A DNA stretch of 64,000 nt, taken from Sphingobacterium olei (GTDB lineage: Bacteria > Bacteroidota > Bacteroidia > Sphingobacteriales > Sphingobacteriaceae). The stretch is from contig NZ_SUME01000001.1 of the NCBI RefSeq assembly GCF_005048855.1, forward strand, positions 744,001 through 808,000, written 5' to 3'. Made by a program: the position numbers and the translations under genes. Positions 52,162-62,063 of this stretch are shown piece after piece. Every line of letters begins with the position of its first letter. The first letter of the stretch is position 1. Under the pieces are notes generated by a model that worked only from the letters and a program-made list of their open reading frames with translations, was not told the DNA's origin and did not search any database.

Positions 52162-53721
52162 TTACAAAGAATATAATCCAATACTTAGCTGCCCCTGGAT
52201 TCTTGACATATCTTTGTTGAAATAGGTCTCGTTTGAGGTAGGCTGCAGGTAGTTGCCGGATAACCTGACGTAAAACTGGTTATTTCTATTTTCGGTTCTT
52301 TTAAAGTTATATTGTAAAGCTGCGTCGGCTCCCCAATAGTTGATGGATAAAAACTGATTGGCAGGGTAGAGGATATGATGGGCGATAAAATTCGTACTAT
52401 ACGATTTTTCATCATAGGCGAAATCCGCGTTCACGGCATCGCTATAGATAAATCCTACCTGGACATGTATACCCGATGCATCTTCAGAAACAAAGTACCG
52501 TTTAAAGTCGGCCCGGTAGGTTAGTCGATCTACGGTTTGTTGGCTCTGGTTGCTGGCGTAGCGGTTGTCCAAACCATCGTATGTTACCGAAATACCCGTT
52601 TGCCATTGTAGGATATTGTCCTTCAGGCTACCCATCTGATAGCCTATAGAAGCCTCAGTGACGAGATTGGTGTTAAAGACATCTGAAAATAAGGTGATGT
52701 ATTCGCGTGTCGTTGGATCTTGGTACTGATGATATTCGGTATTGTCGACGTCTTTTTGATCCCAGTTAATACGGAATGTATGCAAGGCCGATTCACGGAT
52801 TATATTCGATACGATATGGGTACCGTACTGGAGATATTGATGTTTACCTGCCTGCTGCGGAAATACCACACCATCGGTAGCATGTTCAGAATAGGTGTTT
52901 AGGAAGCCATCTACAAGTAATTTAATGTTTTCGGATTGATAGAGATACTGTAGGCTTCCTCCAAATTTATTTCCGGTATACTTCCGCGTAATCGGACTGG
53001 ATGAAATAAACAGCGGGCTACTTCCAACATATTCGCCCAGGCCGATCAATTTGTACATATTATGCACGGTCTGTGTATTGATGTTGGATACGGCAAGATC
53101 TTCTACAAAATAGCTGTAGTTACCGTTGATGCCAAGCGTGCTTTTAGGATCGAGAACATATGTTAAAGACGGTGTTAATTCCAAATAATTGTTGGTGTTT
53201 TCGGGTCTTGGATCGCGTTGTCGTGCACCGGTACTGACCTTGTATTGGAGCCCCAGCCCAAATCCTATTCTGTCGTTGACAAGTGGAGATGCTATTTTTG
53301 CCTGTAAACCGTAACGTTGCTTATTCCAATTGCCACCCAACGAATCGACCACGGTATAGGGGTTAATTCGAAGGGGATTAAGTTGTGTAGTGTAGGCGAC
53401 TTCTTTTTCATTTCCTACGTCGAGATTGAACTTACCATAAAACTTCCAGTCTTCTAGCTGTTGGTACCGCTCGGATGCAAACCCAACGTACTGTTGCTCC
53501 TGGGCCATAAGTGGATGTTTGAAATCACCTTTGGTGAGATCGTATTTTAGGGATGTATTTCCGATATTGCTGAATTTGGTTTGTTGCAGAAATGCTGCAT
53601 TATCGCTGTTCAGCACAACCTCTTGCTGTCTGAACTTTTCGAGATCTTGTTGAATATGCTGCGCGCTGGAAATGGAAGAGATAGCCAGCAGGGCGACGGT
53701 ATATAAAATTTTAGTATGCAT
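52162..53721 (-). CDS. DUF6850 outer-membrane beta-barrel protein
   Basis: 519 aa from ATG 53721 (signal peptide MHTKILYTVALLAISSISSAQ; MELTM... at 53733 overlaps the previous gene). Rich in alternating beta strands with Tyr/Trp girdles and a terminal aromatic (LSIGLYSL). The family co-occurs with DUF4876 lipoproteins and TonB receptors, as here. Confidence 0.75.
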   Translation of the reverse strand: MHTKILYTVALLAISSISSAQHIQQDLEKFRQQEVVLNSDNAAFLQQTKFSNIGNTSLKYDLTKGDFKHPLMAQEQQYVGFASERYQQLEDWKFYGKFNLDVGNEKEVAYTTQLNPLRINPYTVVDSLGGNWNKQRYGLQAKIASPLVNDRIGFGLGLQYKVSTGARQRDPRPENTNNYLELTPSLTYVLDPKSTLGINGNYSYFVEDLAVSNINTQTVHNMYKLIGLGEYVGSSPLFISSSPITRKYTGNKFGGSLQYLYQSENIKLLVDGFLNTYSEHATDGVVFPQQAGKHQYLQYGTHIVSNIIRESALHTFRINWDQKDVDNTEYHQYQDPTTREYITLFSDVFNTNLVTEASIGYQMGSLKDNILQWQTGISVTYDGLDNRYASNQSQQTVDRLTYRADFKRYFVSEDASGIHVQVGFIYSDAVNADFAYDEKSYSTNFIAHHILYPANQFLSINYWGADAALQYNFKRTENRNNQFYVRLSGNYLQPTSNETYFNKDMSRIQGQLSIGLYSL

Positions 53722-53723
53722 GG

Positions 53724-54905
53724 TTAATTCCATTTTCGGGGTGAGGGAGTATCGTTGATTTCAAAGTCTGCGGATGAATTGTTGGTGTCTTGGAAGATAG
53801 TCTGCCCATTGATCACATTCTTAATTTTACGGCGGACGGATTTTCCACTATAAGAAGCGCCAACGGTAGTCATACCGGCATCGACCGTAACCGGGAGCCG
53901 CTTTTTGTCTGCAGTAATATTGCTATTGGAAACGACATCTAAGGCGTCTATCACGGCCGAAGTGGGCACTGCTTTATATTGGGTAGTTGAACTGGTGCCG
54001 GGCTCCTTACTTACAGGGAGGTCATCAAAACCATTCAATTTAAATAGTACCAGTCCTGTTCCTCCAACACCTGGCAACCAGTCGAATCCGGCGGTTGTAC
54101 TGGCGTAGGCATGGATTAGATTCGGTACATCTGGTGCATCGGTATCTCGATTGGTATATGGCCAATACGTTTCAAAATCGGCAATACCCGGCCCCAGATT
54201 TACGGGTGAATTTGGATTTCCATTTGGATCGGTTTTGTGGTTGATACCGTCCATGGCAATAATAAGGGATTGACCCGGAGCTAACGATCGCTCCTGGCCT
54301 GATCCGGGAATCATCCATACTTGGGCTAAATATACCGAATCGACCTCGTTTATAAAACCATATGCGGCTGAACTTGCTGACTTGGTATTGCCCATATAGA
54401 GGCTATCCATATAGATTGTTGCATTCGAATTATTGTAGATTTCGACGAAACAGTCGTAGAAATAGGAGGTAGGCACACCGGAATAATAAAATTCGCGGAT
54501 CACCAAACCGCCTGCTCGACTTCCATTTAGTTTGACTTCGATTTGGGTGGCTTCTGTAATGACGATAGGTGTCAGACTTGCGTTGACAAATGATTCTTCA
54601 GCATGCCCAATGAGGTTGTCAGATTCTTCCGCGGTATAGGTATGGGACGCGGTGAAGGAATATGTGCCGGGTATAAGATCTAGGGCTATCTTCCCTTCTT
54701 GATCGGACGAAACCATTTTTAATTCGCCCGTAATATTGTTACGGATCTGTATGCCGATATCGTGAGGAATAGATCCTTCGCTGAAATTGTCTGGAAAACG
54801 TAATTGGAATACGACCGCAACCGATTCTATTTCGGTGAAATCTTTTCGACAGCTAGCCAAAAGGCTGATCGAGCAGATAAGGAGTACCGCCTTGATATAT
54901 TTCAT
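53724..54905 (-). CDS. DUF4876 lipoprotein
   Basis: 393 aa from ATG 54905 (lipobox LLASC; an ATG six codons upstream at 54923 is possible). Residues ~25-135 are a carboxypeptidase-regulatory-like beta-sandwich (GEIKMVSSDQEGKIALDLIPGTYSF-like). The remainder is the DUF4876 domain (GLVIREFYYSGVPTSYFYDCFVEIYNNSNATIYMDSLYMG). Probable surface partner of the receptor. Confidence 0.8.
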   Translation of the reverse strand: MKYIKAVLLICSISLLASCRKDFTEIESVAVVFQLRFPDNFSEGSIPHDIGIQIRNNITGELKMVSSDQEGKIALDLIPGTYSFTASHTYTAEESDNLIGHAEESFVNASLTPIVITEATQIEVKLNGSRAGGLVIREFYYSGVPTSYFYDCFVEIYNNSNATIYMDSLYMGNTKSASSAAYGFINEVDSVYLAQVWMIPGSGQERSLAPGQSLIIAMDGINHKTDPNGNPNSPVNLGPGIADFETYWPYTNRDTDAPDVPNLIHAYASTTAGFDWLPGVGGTGLVLFKLNGFDDLPVSKEPGTSSTTQYKAVPTSAVIDALDVVSNSNITADKKRLPVTVDAGMTTVGASYSGKSVRRKIKNVINGQTIFQDTNNSSADFEINDTPSPRKWN

Positions 54906-54955
54906 ATTGATATAATTGTTCATTCTGTAATAGCAAATAGCTTTATGTATAGGGT

Positions 54956-57688
54956 TTAAAACTTAAAAGTTAACTCACTACCGAAGAAGATGGGTATATT
55001 TCGCTTTTCGTATTCTGTCGGAGATCTTGTGCTCGCTTGTAAAGGCCTGTTGTTGGTGATATTATTGACATAAAAAGAGAAACCGTAATTTTTCCCAAAC
55101 TCTTTGGTCACTTTCATATTAAACAACCACAGCGGTTTCCAGGATTCCTCTCGGTGATATGTATCGGCTACGCTGATATAAAGGCCTGAAGTCTCCGGAA
55201 TAGCAGCGATCTCGGCCTCTGATAATGGAATAACCTCCCTATTTCCATTTTTCGTAATATTAATTATGGCATAAGGACGACTTGTGTAGTTAAAGTAACG
55301 GTTTTTGTCTATCCAAATAGTCTGGGCGGTAAGGCTTATGATGAGACGGATCTCAGGGATATGATGGATGCCGCGTAAAGTAGAAATAAATAGTTCATGC
55401 TCTTGTCCACGGGCATTAAATACGCCAAGCTTATCAAAAGGTTGGTTAGCCACTTGATGTCCATACACATAGGGTAGGTTGCCTTCTCGTTTAGTATAGC
55501 TGTAAGCACCAGTGAGTGTAAAAGCAGTCCGGATCGATGCAAACCGCCCCAGGTCTAGCTCAAATTCAAAACCTTTGTTTCTAACATGTACATTATTCGT
55601 TGGTGTATTGTAATCTACCACAAATAAAGAGTCTTTTACAACATCACTCAGTACAGGCTTTTCGTTAGCTTCTTGTGATACTACCGTATATCGCGGCACG
55701 GTAGTAAAGTTGTAATATTGTGTCATATCGTACGCATTCGCGGTATTGTCTTGATAATAGGTTAGCGAAAGTCGTTTATTGTTGTTCCATTTATAATCCA
55801 GACCTATTTCCGCTTTCTTAGAGGTTGCAATTTCTAATTTTTTATTCACCGTGTTAAAAACTCGGGTGGTCATCAGGGCTAAACTTTCGTTGGGGTTTTC
55901 TTTATAATAGTTTAAACTGAATATATCGGCGTAGGCATTTTCGGGATATAGATATATAAGGGTGGGAAGTTTCGCACTTAAACCGTATCCCGCACGTATT
56001 TTTAGATTGTCCCACACGGTATAGGAAGCGTTTATCCGTGGCGAAAAGGCGAACTTGTTATCGTCTTGGAAAGGTTGGATGTGGTCGTAACGTAGCCCGG
56101 CTACTATACTTAATTCCCGATCTGCTATCCGGGCCGAAATTTGATCTTCGATAAATCCCGATAGTTGGTGTAGACCGGGTATATCGTCGAATGACCTACC
56201 CCTGAAGCCAAGTCCACTGGTAGCTTTCGGGGGTAAGGTTTGATCGAAATATTTTCCCGCACCGTAGTTTTTGTCGAAAGCATACTGCACTCCGGCCAAA
56301 ATACCGTGTTGCACGCGTCCGGTCGAAAAATAAAAGTTGTCCGATAGTTTGGCCTGTAGGCTCAGTGGCTTGCCTTCTATGCGGATGCGTTGCAAATAGT
56401 TTGATGGTAAATAACCCACTTCCTGGGTTATATCGGTAAGTGCATTTGACACAGCGCTCACATCGCCGGTATTCAAACGCTGCTGCATCCCGTTTTGGAA
56501 ACCGAGCTGCGCAGCAAAAACATACTGTATGTTTCTGGCAAATCGCCTGTTAACGTTCCATCGTCCGTTGGTAGAGAAACGTAAGTCGTAATTCTCGGCT
56601 TGATTGATGGTTTGATTAACGGCGAGATCGGGGTCTGTCTTACTGTCGTCGTAGTAACCTCCAACTGCAAGTGTGCTGTTGGTATACAATTGGTTCCTAT
56701 TGCCAAATGTATTGGTATATTGTAAGGAGGTGTTAAAACGTTGGTAGGATTCGCTCGTCTGTATTGGCTTATTGGCGGCATAAGTATAATCTGCATCGAC
56801 GAATAGTGCCCCTTTATGTGCGCCCATATCGAACCCTTTTCCCGCCCATACTTGTTTTAGCGTAGGATTGAGCCTGAATTTTGTCTGCAGGGGTTCTACG
56901 GATGCTTTTGTCTTGACATCGATAACACCTGAGGTCAAGTCGCCATATGCAACGGAGGGGATTCCACGGATGACTTCCACGGATTCAATATTGTCTGCAG
57001 AAATTTGACGTAAATCTGTACCCATACCTGCGGACGTAGAGAAAGAGGATAGTACACCCGCGCTTGCGGTATTAGACGCTTGCATATTGGCATTATTTGA
57101 CAATTGAGCTCCGTTAATAATGATCGAAGTACCGAGTGATGCCGTGTTCTTTGTTTGAGAATCACTTAATTGACGTATACTGGGCGCATTGACTTCTGAA
57201 AAGGAGGGATTGGAAATAAGTTGCCCGGGCAATAGTTGCAGTACTTCACCAAGATTGGTGGCCTGTAGATGTTCGATAGCTTGTCTGGAGATAAAGGTGG
57301 AAGTAGCTCCTTTTACATTGGATACCTGTCCCACGACCTGCACATCTGCAATGGCGATCGAATTTTCTTTTAACTCGACAGTGGTACGTTGACCAACTTC
57401 TGCTTTTACTTCAGTGGATTGCATACCCGTATAGGAGATTTTTAACGTGTAGGTTCCCGGTGGTAGTTTTTCAAACGTAAACTGACCATCGCTATCGCTT
57501 GTGGTTACAAGCTGTAGTTCGAGCAACGTAATTGTGGCCCCTACTACCGGTTTTTTAGCATTTTGAACGTTTCCACGGATTTGACCTTGTTGTGATAATT
57601 GCTGGAAATTTTGGTTTGCTTTAACATATGAAAGACTCGGTAATGATAGCGTCCACAAGACGGCTAGGGTTAATAAAATTTTATTCAT
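54956..57688 (-). CDS. TonB-dependent receptor
   Basis: 910 aa from ATG 57688. Signal peptide; carboxypeptidase-regulatory-like domain (~35-115); plug with TonB box (VVGQVSNVKGATSTFIS, GTSIIINGAQLSNNANMQ, VEVIRGIPSVAYGDLTSGVIDVKTK); barrel to the C-terminal FFGSELTFKF. First gene of the operon with DUF4876, DUF6850 and the gingipain-like peptidase; substrate unknown. The promoter is at 57707-57714. Confidence 0.9.
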   Translation of the reverse strand: MNKILLTLAVLWTLSLPSLSYVKANQNFQQLSQQGQIRGNVQNAKKPVVGATITLLELQLVTTSDSDGQFTFEKLPPGTYTLKISYTGMQSTEVKAEVGQRTTVELKENSIAIADVQVVGQVSNVKGATSTFISRQAIEHLQATNLGEVLQLLPGQLISNPSFSEVNAPSIRQLSDSQTKNTASLGTSIIINGAQLSNNANMQASNTASAGVLSSFSTSAGMGTDLRQISADNIESVEVIRGIPSVAYGDLTSGVIDVKTKASVEPLQTKFRLNPTLKQVWAGKGFDMGAHKGALFVDADYTYAANKPIQTSESYQRFNTSLQYTNTFGNRNQLYTNSTLAVGGYYDDSKTDPDLAVNQTINQAENYDLRFSTNGRWNVNRRFARNIQYVFAAQLGFQNGMQQRLNTGDVSAVSNALTDITQEVGYLPSNYLQRIRIEGKPLSLQAKLSDNFYFSTGRVQHGILAGVQYAFDKNYGAGKYFDQTLPPKATSGLGFRGRSFDDIPGLHQLSGFIEDQISARIADRELSIVAGLRYDHIQPFQDDNKFAFSPRINASYTVWDNLKIRAGYGLSAKLPTLIYLYPENAYADIFSLNYYKENPNESLALMTTRVFNTVNKKLEIATSKKAEIGLDYKWNNNKRLSLTYYQDNTANAYDMTQYYNFTTVPRYTVVSQEANEKPVLSDVVKDSLFVVDYNTPTNNVHVRNKGFEFELDLGRFASIRTAFTLTGAYSYTKREGNLPYVYGHQVANQPFDKLGVFNARGQEHELFISTLRGIHHIPEIRLIISLTAQTIWIDKNRYFNYTSRPYAIINITKNGNREVIPLSEAEIAAIPETSGLYISVADTYHREESWKPLWLFNMKVTKEFGKNYGFSFYVNNITNNRPLQASTRSPTEYEKRNIPIFFGSELTFKF

Positions 57689-57706
57689 TCTTGACGATCT
57701 AGGCCA

Positions 57707-57714
57707 CAAATATA
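57707..57714 (-). promoter_or_regulatory. Bacteroidota -7 box of the receptor operon
   Basis: TATATTTG on the minus strand, a perfect TAnnTTTG match, 18 nt before the ATG at 57688. The -33 TTTG is weak. Confidence 0.5.
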
Positions 57715-57971
57715 AGAGTTATTTAAATTAAATCTAAATAGCGGTATGTTTTATGTTATTTGAAGCTTAGTTTCAGGCAAATATCTTTTATTTTCGATCT
57801 GCTATGTCCCGTATTTGCGTAGGATAACGTTCGCCTATGATTCTACAATAAAATTTATCCATTTTGCAAAGTTAGAGATTGTCGTTTGTTGGGCATTTGC
57901 CATTTGGCAAAAATCAATTGAATGCATTCCTAAACTCACTCGAAAATTAGATATATATTTTATATTCACAT

Positions 57972-59387
57972 TTACCCCAGCATTTTTGCCAGCGTTCCAA
58001 GCTGTTTTAGTTTTAATCCCAGATCCTCTGTCCAGGGTAGGCCAATACAAAGGCGCATGCAATGCTGAAATTGATTTTGTAGGGTAAACATCCTGCCGGG
58101 GGCGATACTTATTTGTTTTTTTAAAGCATAATTGTACAACTCTGCCGTGTCAATGTGTTTCGGAAACTCAACCCATAATGCAAGCCCGCCCTGCGGCCGG
58201 CTTATTTTAGTGCCTTCAGGAAAATACAACGATATGGCAAGCGCATAGCGTTGATAATTTTCCTGAAGTGTTTTCCGAAAATGACGGAGGTGATTGTCGT
58301 ATCTACCGCTCATCAGGAAATTTCCAACAGCTTCGTGGATAATGGAGGTAGATGATATCGCGTGGATCAGTTTTAATTTTAATATTTGTTCTTTGTATTT
58401 GCCGGGGGCGATCCAACCCACACGGTAACCCGGCGCAAGTGTTTTTGATACCGAACCGCACCACAGAACATTTCCATCTGTATCAAAAGATTTACAGCAT
58501 TTTGGACGCTCAGGATCAAAATGGATATCCCCATAGGTATCATCTTCAATGAGTGGAATATCATACTCGGCTAAAAGGGATACGATTTCTTTTTTATTCT
58601 TATCTGGCATACAATACCCTAATGGTGTATTGAAGTTGGGTACTAAAAGACAGACGTTTATTTTAGGGAGCAATTTTTTGAGTGCATCAATGTCTATCCC
58701 GCTCACGGGGTGTGTTGCAACTTCAAGTACATGCAGCCCCATACTGACCGCGAGCTGCAAAATACCGGGATAACAGGGGCTCTCCAATGCGATGGTATCG
58801 CCGGGCTTGGTTACGGCGATAAGGCATAGCGCCAACGCATTCATACAGCCATTCGTCGTGATTACATCGTCTTCTTTTAACCATCCTTCCCAGGCCAACG
58901 AACGAACAGCCACCATTCTTCGCAGCTTTATATTCCCTTGTAAGGGTTCGTATTCCGTACCGCCTTCTTTTAACGATCTCGTAGCTAGCACAATTTCTTT
59001 TTTCAGCTTTGCCAATGGTAAAATATTACCCGAGGGCACACCGATAGAAAATAACGTTAAGTCATGACGGCCCATCGTGGAATAAACACCATTGATCAAA
59101 TCATTCGGCTCCTTGTTGTTGGTTATAGGTAGGGGCTTACTGGCTTCGGGCAGCGGAAGTTTTAGATAACTTAACGGGCTGACAAAATACCCCGACTGGG
59201 GTTTGGACTGTGCGAGCGATTGCGCTTCCAGCTCAAGAAATACCCGCTTGGCTGTATTTACACTTATTCCGTGTTCTTTGCTCAACATGCGTACCGACGG
59301 CAGACGTTCGCCCTCTTTCAACACACCTGTTTTGATTTTGTTGGCAATATTACCAGCTATCTCATGGTATATAAAGTTTTTCTTCAC
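57972..59387 (-). CDS. MocR/PdxR-type GntR-aminotransferase regulator
   Basis: 471 aa; GTG start. Winged-helix GntR domain 1-75 (GERLPSVRMLSKEHGISVNTAKRVFLELEAQSLAQSKPQSGYFVS). PLP-dependent aminotransferase fold type I 110-471, with the pyridoxal Lys in WCGSVSKTLAPGYRVGW. Divergent from the EamA gene by 92 bp with a paired-repeat operator between them, so it probably controls that exporter and itself. Confidence 0.9.
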   Translation of the reverse strand: MKKNFIYHEIAGNIANKIKTGVLKEGERLPSVRMLSKEHGISVNTAKRVFLELEAQSLAQSKPQSGYFVSPLSYLKLPLPEASKPLPITNNKEPNDLINGVYSTMGRHDLTLFSIGVPSGNILPLAKLKKEIVLATRSLKEGGTEYEPLQGNIKLRRMVAVRSLAWEGWLKEDDVITTNGCMNALALCLIAVTKPGDTIALESPCYPGILQLAVSMGLHVLEVATHPVSGIDIDALKKLLPKINVCLLVPNFNTPLGYCMPDKNKKEIVSLLAEYDIPLIEDDTYGDIHFDPERPKCCKSFDTDGNVLWCGSVSKTLAPGYRVGWIAPGKYKEQILKLKLIHAISSTSIIHEAVGNFLMSGRYDNHLRHFRKTLQENYQRYALAISLYFPEGTKISRPQGGLALWVEFPKHIDTAELYNYALKKQISIAPGRMFTLQNQFQHCMRLCIGLPWTEDLGLKLKQLGTLAKMLG

Positions 59388-59391
59388 TCTA

Positions 59392-59422
59392 CAAATTTAA
59401 CTGTGTCTATTCAAATAACAAA
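59392..59422 (-). promoter_or_regulatory. promoter of the MocR gene
   Basis: Minus-strand TTTG (59419-59422), 19 nt, TAAATTTG (59392-59399), a full consensus match. The -7 box ends 4 nt before the GTG start, so the mRNA would be nearly leaderless. Direct repeats AACTGTGTC and AACTGTGAC, 24 bp apart (59399 and 59423), are candidate MocR sites. Confidence 0.65.
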
Positions 59423-59479
59423 AACTGTGACTGTGTTTGTTCTTTTCATTTGCCGAATTTTACACCAAAATAGTAGCTA

Positions 59480-60370
59480 ATGACAGAAATAAGTATAAAC
59501 AAAGTAAAAGAGGATACTACGCAAGGTTGGCTAAACGGCATTATGGGGGTGGTGCTATTTAGTGGTTCGCTACCTGCGACACGGGTTGCCGTTTTGGAAC
59601 TAGACCCCATATTCCTGACTGCCGCGCGGGCGTCAATCGCGGGGATACTGGCCCTGATAGCGGTATTGGTTTTTAAGGAAAAACGCCCTGCCCCAAAACA
59701 GCTTTTACCACTAGCTATCGTTGCGCTTGGTGTGGTAGTAGGCTTTCCACTATTAAGTGCCCTGGCGTTACAATATGTTACTTCGGCACATTCTATTGTC
59801 TTTTTGGGCATGCTACCTGTTGCAACGGCAGTCTTTGGCGTCGTTCGCGGAGGTGAACGCCCACGGCCTGTCTTTTGGCTTTTCTCTGTTATTGGCAGCT
59901 TGTTGGTAATGGGTTATGCTGTTGCACAGGGCTTTGCGGCTTCACCTATCGGCGACATATTAATGCTTGCGGCAATCGTTTTTTGCGGACTGGGTTATGC
60001 GGAAGGGGCTAAACTTACCCGAACATTGGGCGGTTGGCAGGTGATCTCCTGGGCACTGATCCTTTCCCTGCCGGTAATGTTGCCGCTTACATTGATCTAT
60101 ATGCCGCCATCCTTTGAAGATATCAGCACAGGGGCTTGGCTTGGCCTGGGATATGTTTCGCTGTTCAGTATGTTTATTGCCTTTATTTTTTGGTACCGGG
60201 GCCTGGCGCAGGGAGGTATCGCAACGGTAGGTCAATTACAGCTGTTACAGCCATTTTTGGGTTTGGCGGTTGCGAGTTCACTGCTCCACGAGAAAGTGAG
60301 CTTTGGCATGTTGGCTGTCACAGTTGCCGTAATCGGTTGTGTGGCATGTACAAAGAAGTTTGCGAAGTAA
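59480..60370 (+). CDS. EamA/DMT-family transporter
   Basis: 296 aa, ten transmembrane helices in two EamA repeats (GIMGVVLFSGSLPATRVAVLELDPIFLTAARAS..., SPIGDILMLAAIVFCGLGYAEGAKLTRTLG...). Likely amino-acid or metabolite exporter. Such exporters are typical partners of divergently transcribed MocR regulators. Confidence 0.85.
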   Translation: MTEISINKVKEDTTQGWLNGIMGVVLFSGSLPATRVAVLELDPIFLTAARASIAGILALIAVLVFKEKRPAPKQLLPLAIVALGVVVGFPLLSALALQYVTSAHSIVFLGMLPVATAVFGVVRGGERPRPVFWLFSVIGSLLVMGYAVAQGFAASPIGDILMLAAIVFCGLGYAEGAKLTRTLGGWQVISWALILSLPVMLPLTLIYMPPSFEDISTGAWLGLGYVSLFSMFIAFIFWYRGLAQGGIATVGQLQLLQPFLGLAVASSLLHEKVSFGMLAVTVAVIGCVACTKKFAK

Positions 60371-60379
60371 TAACCGCAG

Positions 60380-60805
60380 TCATATTGACTCAGGGTTAAA
60401 ACCTCGAGTCGATATTGCTCCCATACTCCATAATGCCCATACAATCAAGACGGGCTGAAAAAAAAGCCTCCCCAAGCGGGCTTGGTCTGTATCTAACCCA
60501 AAAGCATCAACCTGATTGATGTATTGAGCCCAGTTCCCAGGGAATACAGCCACAAAAAATAAGGCAAGCAACCACGGCACCCACTTCTTTTTATGACCTA
60601 GAATGATAACTGCAAAACCGAACGCAAGCTCGATTACTCCCGATAAAATAACCACCAGATCCTTTTCTAAAGGTACCCAATTCGGCACTTGCGCCTGAAA
60701 CTCGAACCGCGAAAATGATAAATGTGCAGCGCCAGCGAATACCATAAATGATCCGAGGAGAATACGCGCCGCGTGTTGAATCTTACTGGTTTTTCGTGTA
60801 GTCAT
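60380..60805 (-). CDS. DoxX-family membrane protein
   Basis: 141 aa, four transmembrane helices. ARILLGSFMVFAGAAHLSFSR at the start and GVIELAFGFAVIILGHKKKWVPW in the middle are DoxX-like. Possible redox-linked membrane component. Convergent with the EamA gene. Confidence 0.75.
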   Translation of the reverse strand: MTTRKTSKIQHAARILLGSFMVFAGAAHLSFSRFEFQAQVPNWVPLEKDLVVILSGVIELAFGFAVIILGHKKKWVPWLLALFFVAVFPGNWAQYINQVDAFGLDTDQARLGRLFFQPVLIVWALWSMGAISTRGFNPESI

Positions 60806-60894
60806 GATGATTCTTTTCTGTTATAAATAAAACGGATGATCTTAAACATTGTTTGTGCGGTTGGTATTATGTTTTTTTGTAGATTAGCTTTGCT

Positions 60895-60917
60895 GTTCTT
60901 TTAGTAGTTAAAAGAAC
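60895..60917 (+). promoter_or_regulatory. inverted repeat in AKR promoter region
   Basis: GTTCTTTT - 7 nt - AAAAGAAC, next to a TAGCTTTG box (60885-60892) upstream of the aldo/keto reductase ATG at 60950. Candidate operator. Confidence 0.4.
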
Positions 60918-60949
60918 CCGCGATAAGACACATTTTTTTGAAATAATAT

Positions 60950-61981
60950 ATGAATTACACTCCTAATCCAGACAGATACCAGAATATGTTGTACAACAGA
61001 TGCGGCAAGAGCGGCTTAATGCTTCCTGCGGTATCACTCGGCCTATGGCATAATTTTGGGGATGATAAACCCCATCGCATAAAACAGGATATTTGCCAAA
61101 CGGCGTTTGACCTTGGTATTACCCATTTTGACCTAGCCAATAATTACGGGCCGCCTCCCGGAAGTGCGGAAGTAGCCTTTGGTAGAATATTAAAGGAAGA
61201 CTTTGCAGGTCTGCGGGACGAATTGCTTATTTCTACCAAAGCAGGTTATGAAATGTGGCCTGGCCCTTACGGCGAATGGGGAAGCAAAAAATATCTCATT
61301 GCGAGCTGTGAACAGAGCTTAAAACGAATGGGACTCGATTATGTAGACATATTTTACTCGCATCGTTTTGATCCGAATACGCCTTTGGAGGAAACGATGC
61401 AGGCCTTGGATCAATTGGTTCGATCGGGTAAAGCGTTATATGTAGGCTTATCATCCTATAATAGTAAACGCACGAGAGAAGCTGTCGCTATATTAAGATC
61501 GTTGGGCACTCCCTGTCTAATCCATCAACCCAGCTATTCCCTGCTGAACCGATGGGTAGAGGAGGATGGGTTGATCGATACTTTGGACGATCTGGGAGTC
61601 GGCTCCATCGTTTTTTCGCCGCTTGCTCAGGGTATGCTCACCACAAAATACCTCAAGGATATTCCAGAAGATAGCCGCGCAAGCCAACACAAATCGTTAA
61701 ATCCAAATTTCCTGAGCCCACAGAATTTGGAAAGGATAAAAGCGTTGAACGAAATAGCGGAAAACCGGGGACAGACCTTGGCGCAGATGGCTATCGCATG
61801 GGTGCTTAAACAGGGGAGGATCACTTCTGCATTAATAGGTGCCAGCAGACCGGAGCAGGTGATCGACTGCGTCGGAGCAATTAAAAACCTCGACTTTACA
61901 GCTGATGAGTTAGCAAAAATAGACCAGTATGCCCAAGATGGCGCACTGAATATTTGGGCTAAATCGGCAGAGTTGGGCTAA
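60950..61981 (+). CDS. aldo/keto reductase (YghZ/AKR14-like)
   Basis: 343 aa. Catalytic residues in order: DLANNYGPPPG (Asp, Tyr), ISTKAGYEMWPGPYGEWGSKKY (Lys), YSHRFD (His), and an NADPH loop IGASRPEQV. L-glyceraldehyde-3-phosphate reductase-like; detoxifies carbonyls such as methylglyoxal. Complete length. Confidence 0.9.
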   Translation: MNYTPNPDRYQNMLYNRCGKSGLMLPAVSLGLWHNFGDDKPHRIKQDICQTAFDLGITHFDLANNYGPPPGSAEVAFGRILKEDFAGLRDELLISTKAGYEMWPGPYGEWGSKKYLIASCEQSLKRMGLDYVDIFYSHRFDPNTPLEETMQALDQLVRSGKALYVGLSSYNSKRTREAVAILRSLGTPCLIHQPSYSLLNRWVEEDGLIDTLDDLGVGSIVFSPLAQGMLTTKYLKDIPEDSRASQHKSLNPNFLSPQNLERIKALNEIAENRGQTLAQMAIAWVLKQGRITSALIGASRPEQVIDCVGAIKNLDFTADELAKIDQYAQDGALNIWAKSAELG

Positions 61982-61990
61982 TTTTTTTTG

Positions 61991-62035
61991 TGTAACATAT
62001 GTAACAGTATATAGCTGTCGAGATGTTGATATTTG
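61991..62035 (+). promoter_or_regulatory. Crp/Fnr-like site and promoter of yeeE operon
   Basis: Site TGTAACATATGTAACA at 61991-62006 and a -7-like GATATTTG at 62028-62035, 37 nt from site start to box. The same arrangement occurs at 63711-63755. A transcription start near 62042 would exclude the ATG at 62037 and supports the start at 62064. Confidence 0.6.
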
Positions 62036-62063
62036 TATGCTGAACAATAAAAAAAATTTAACT

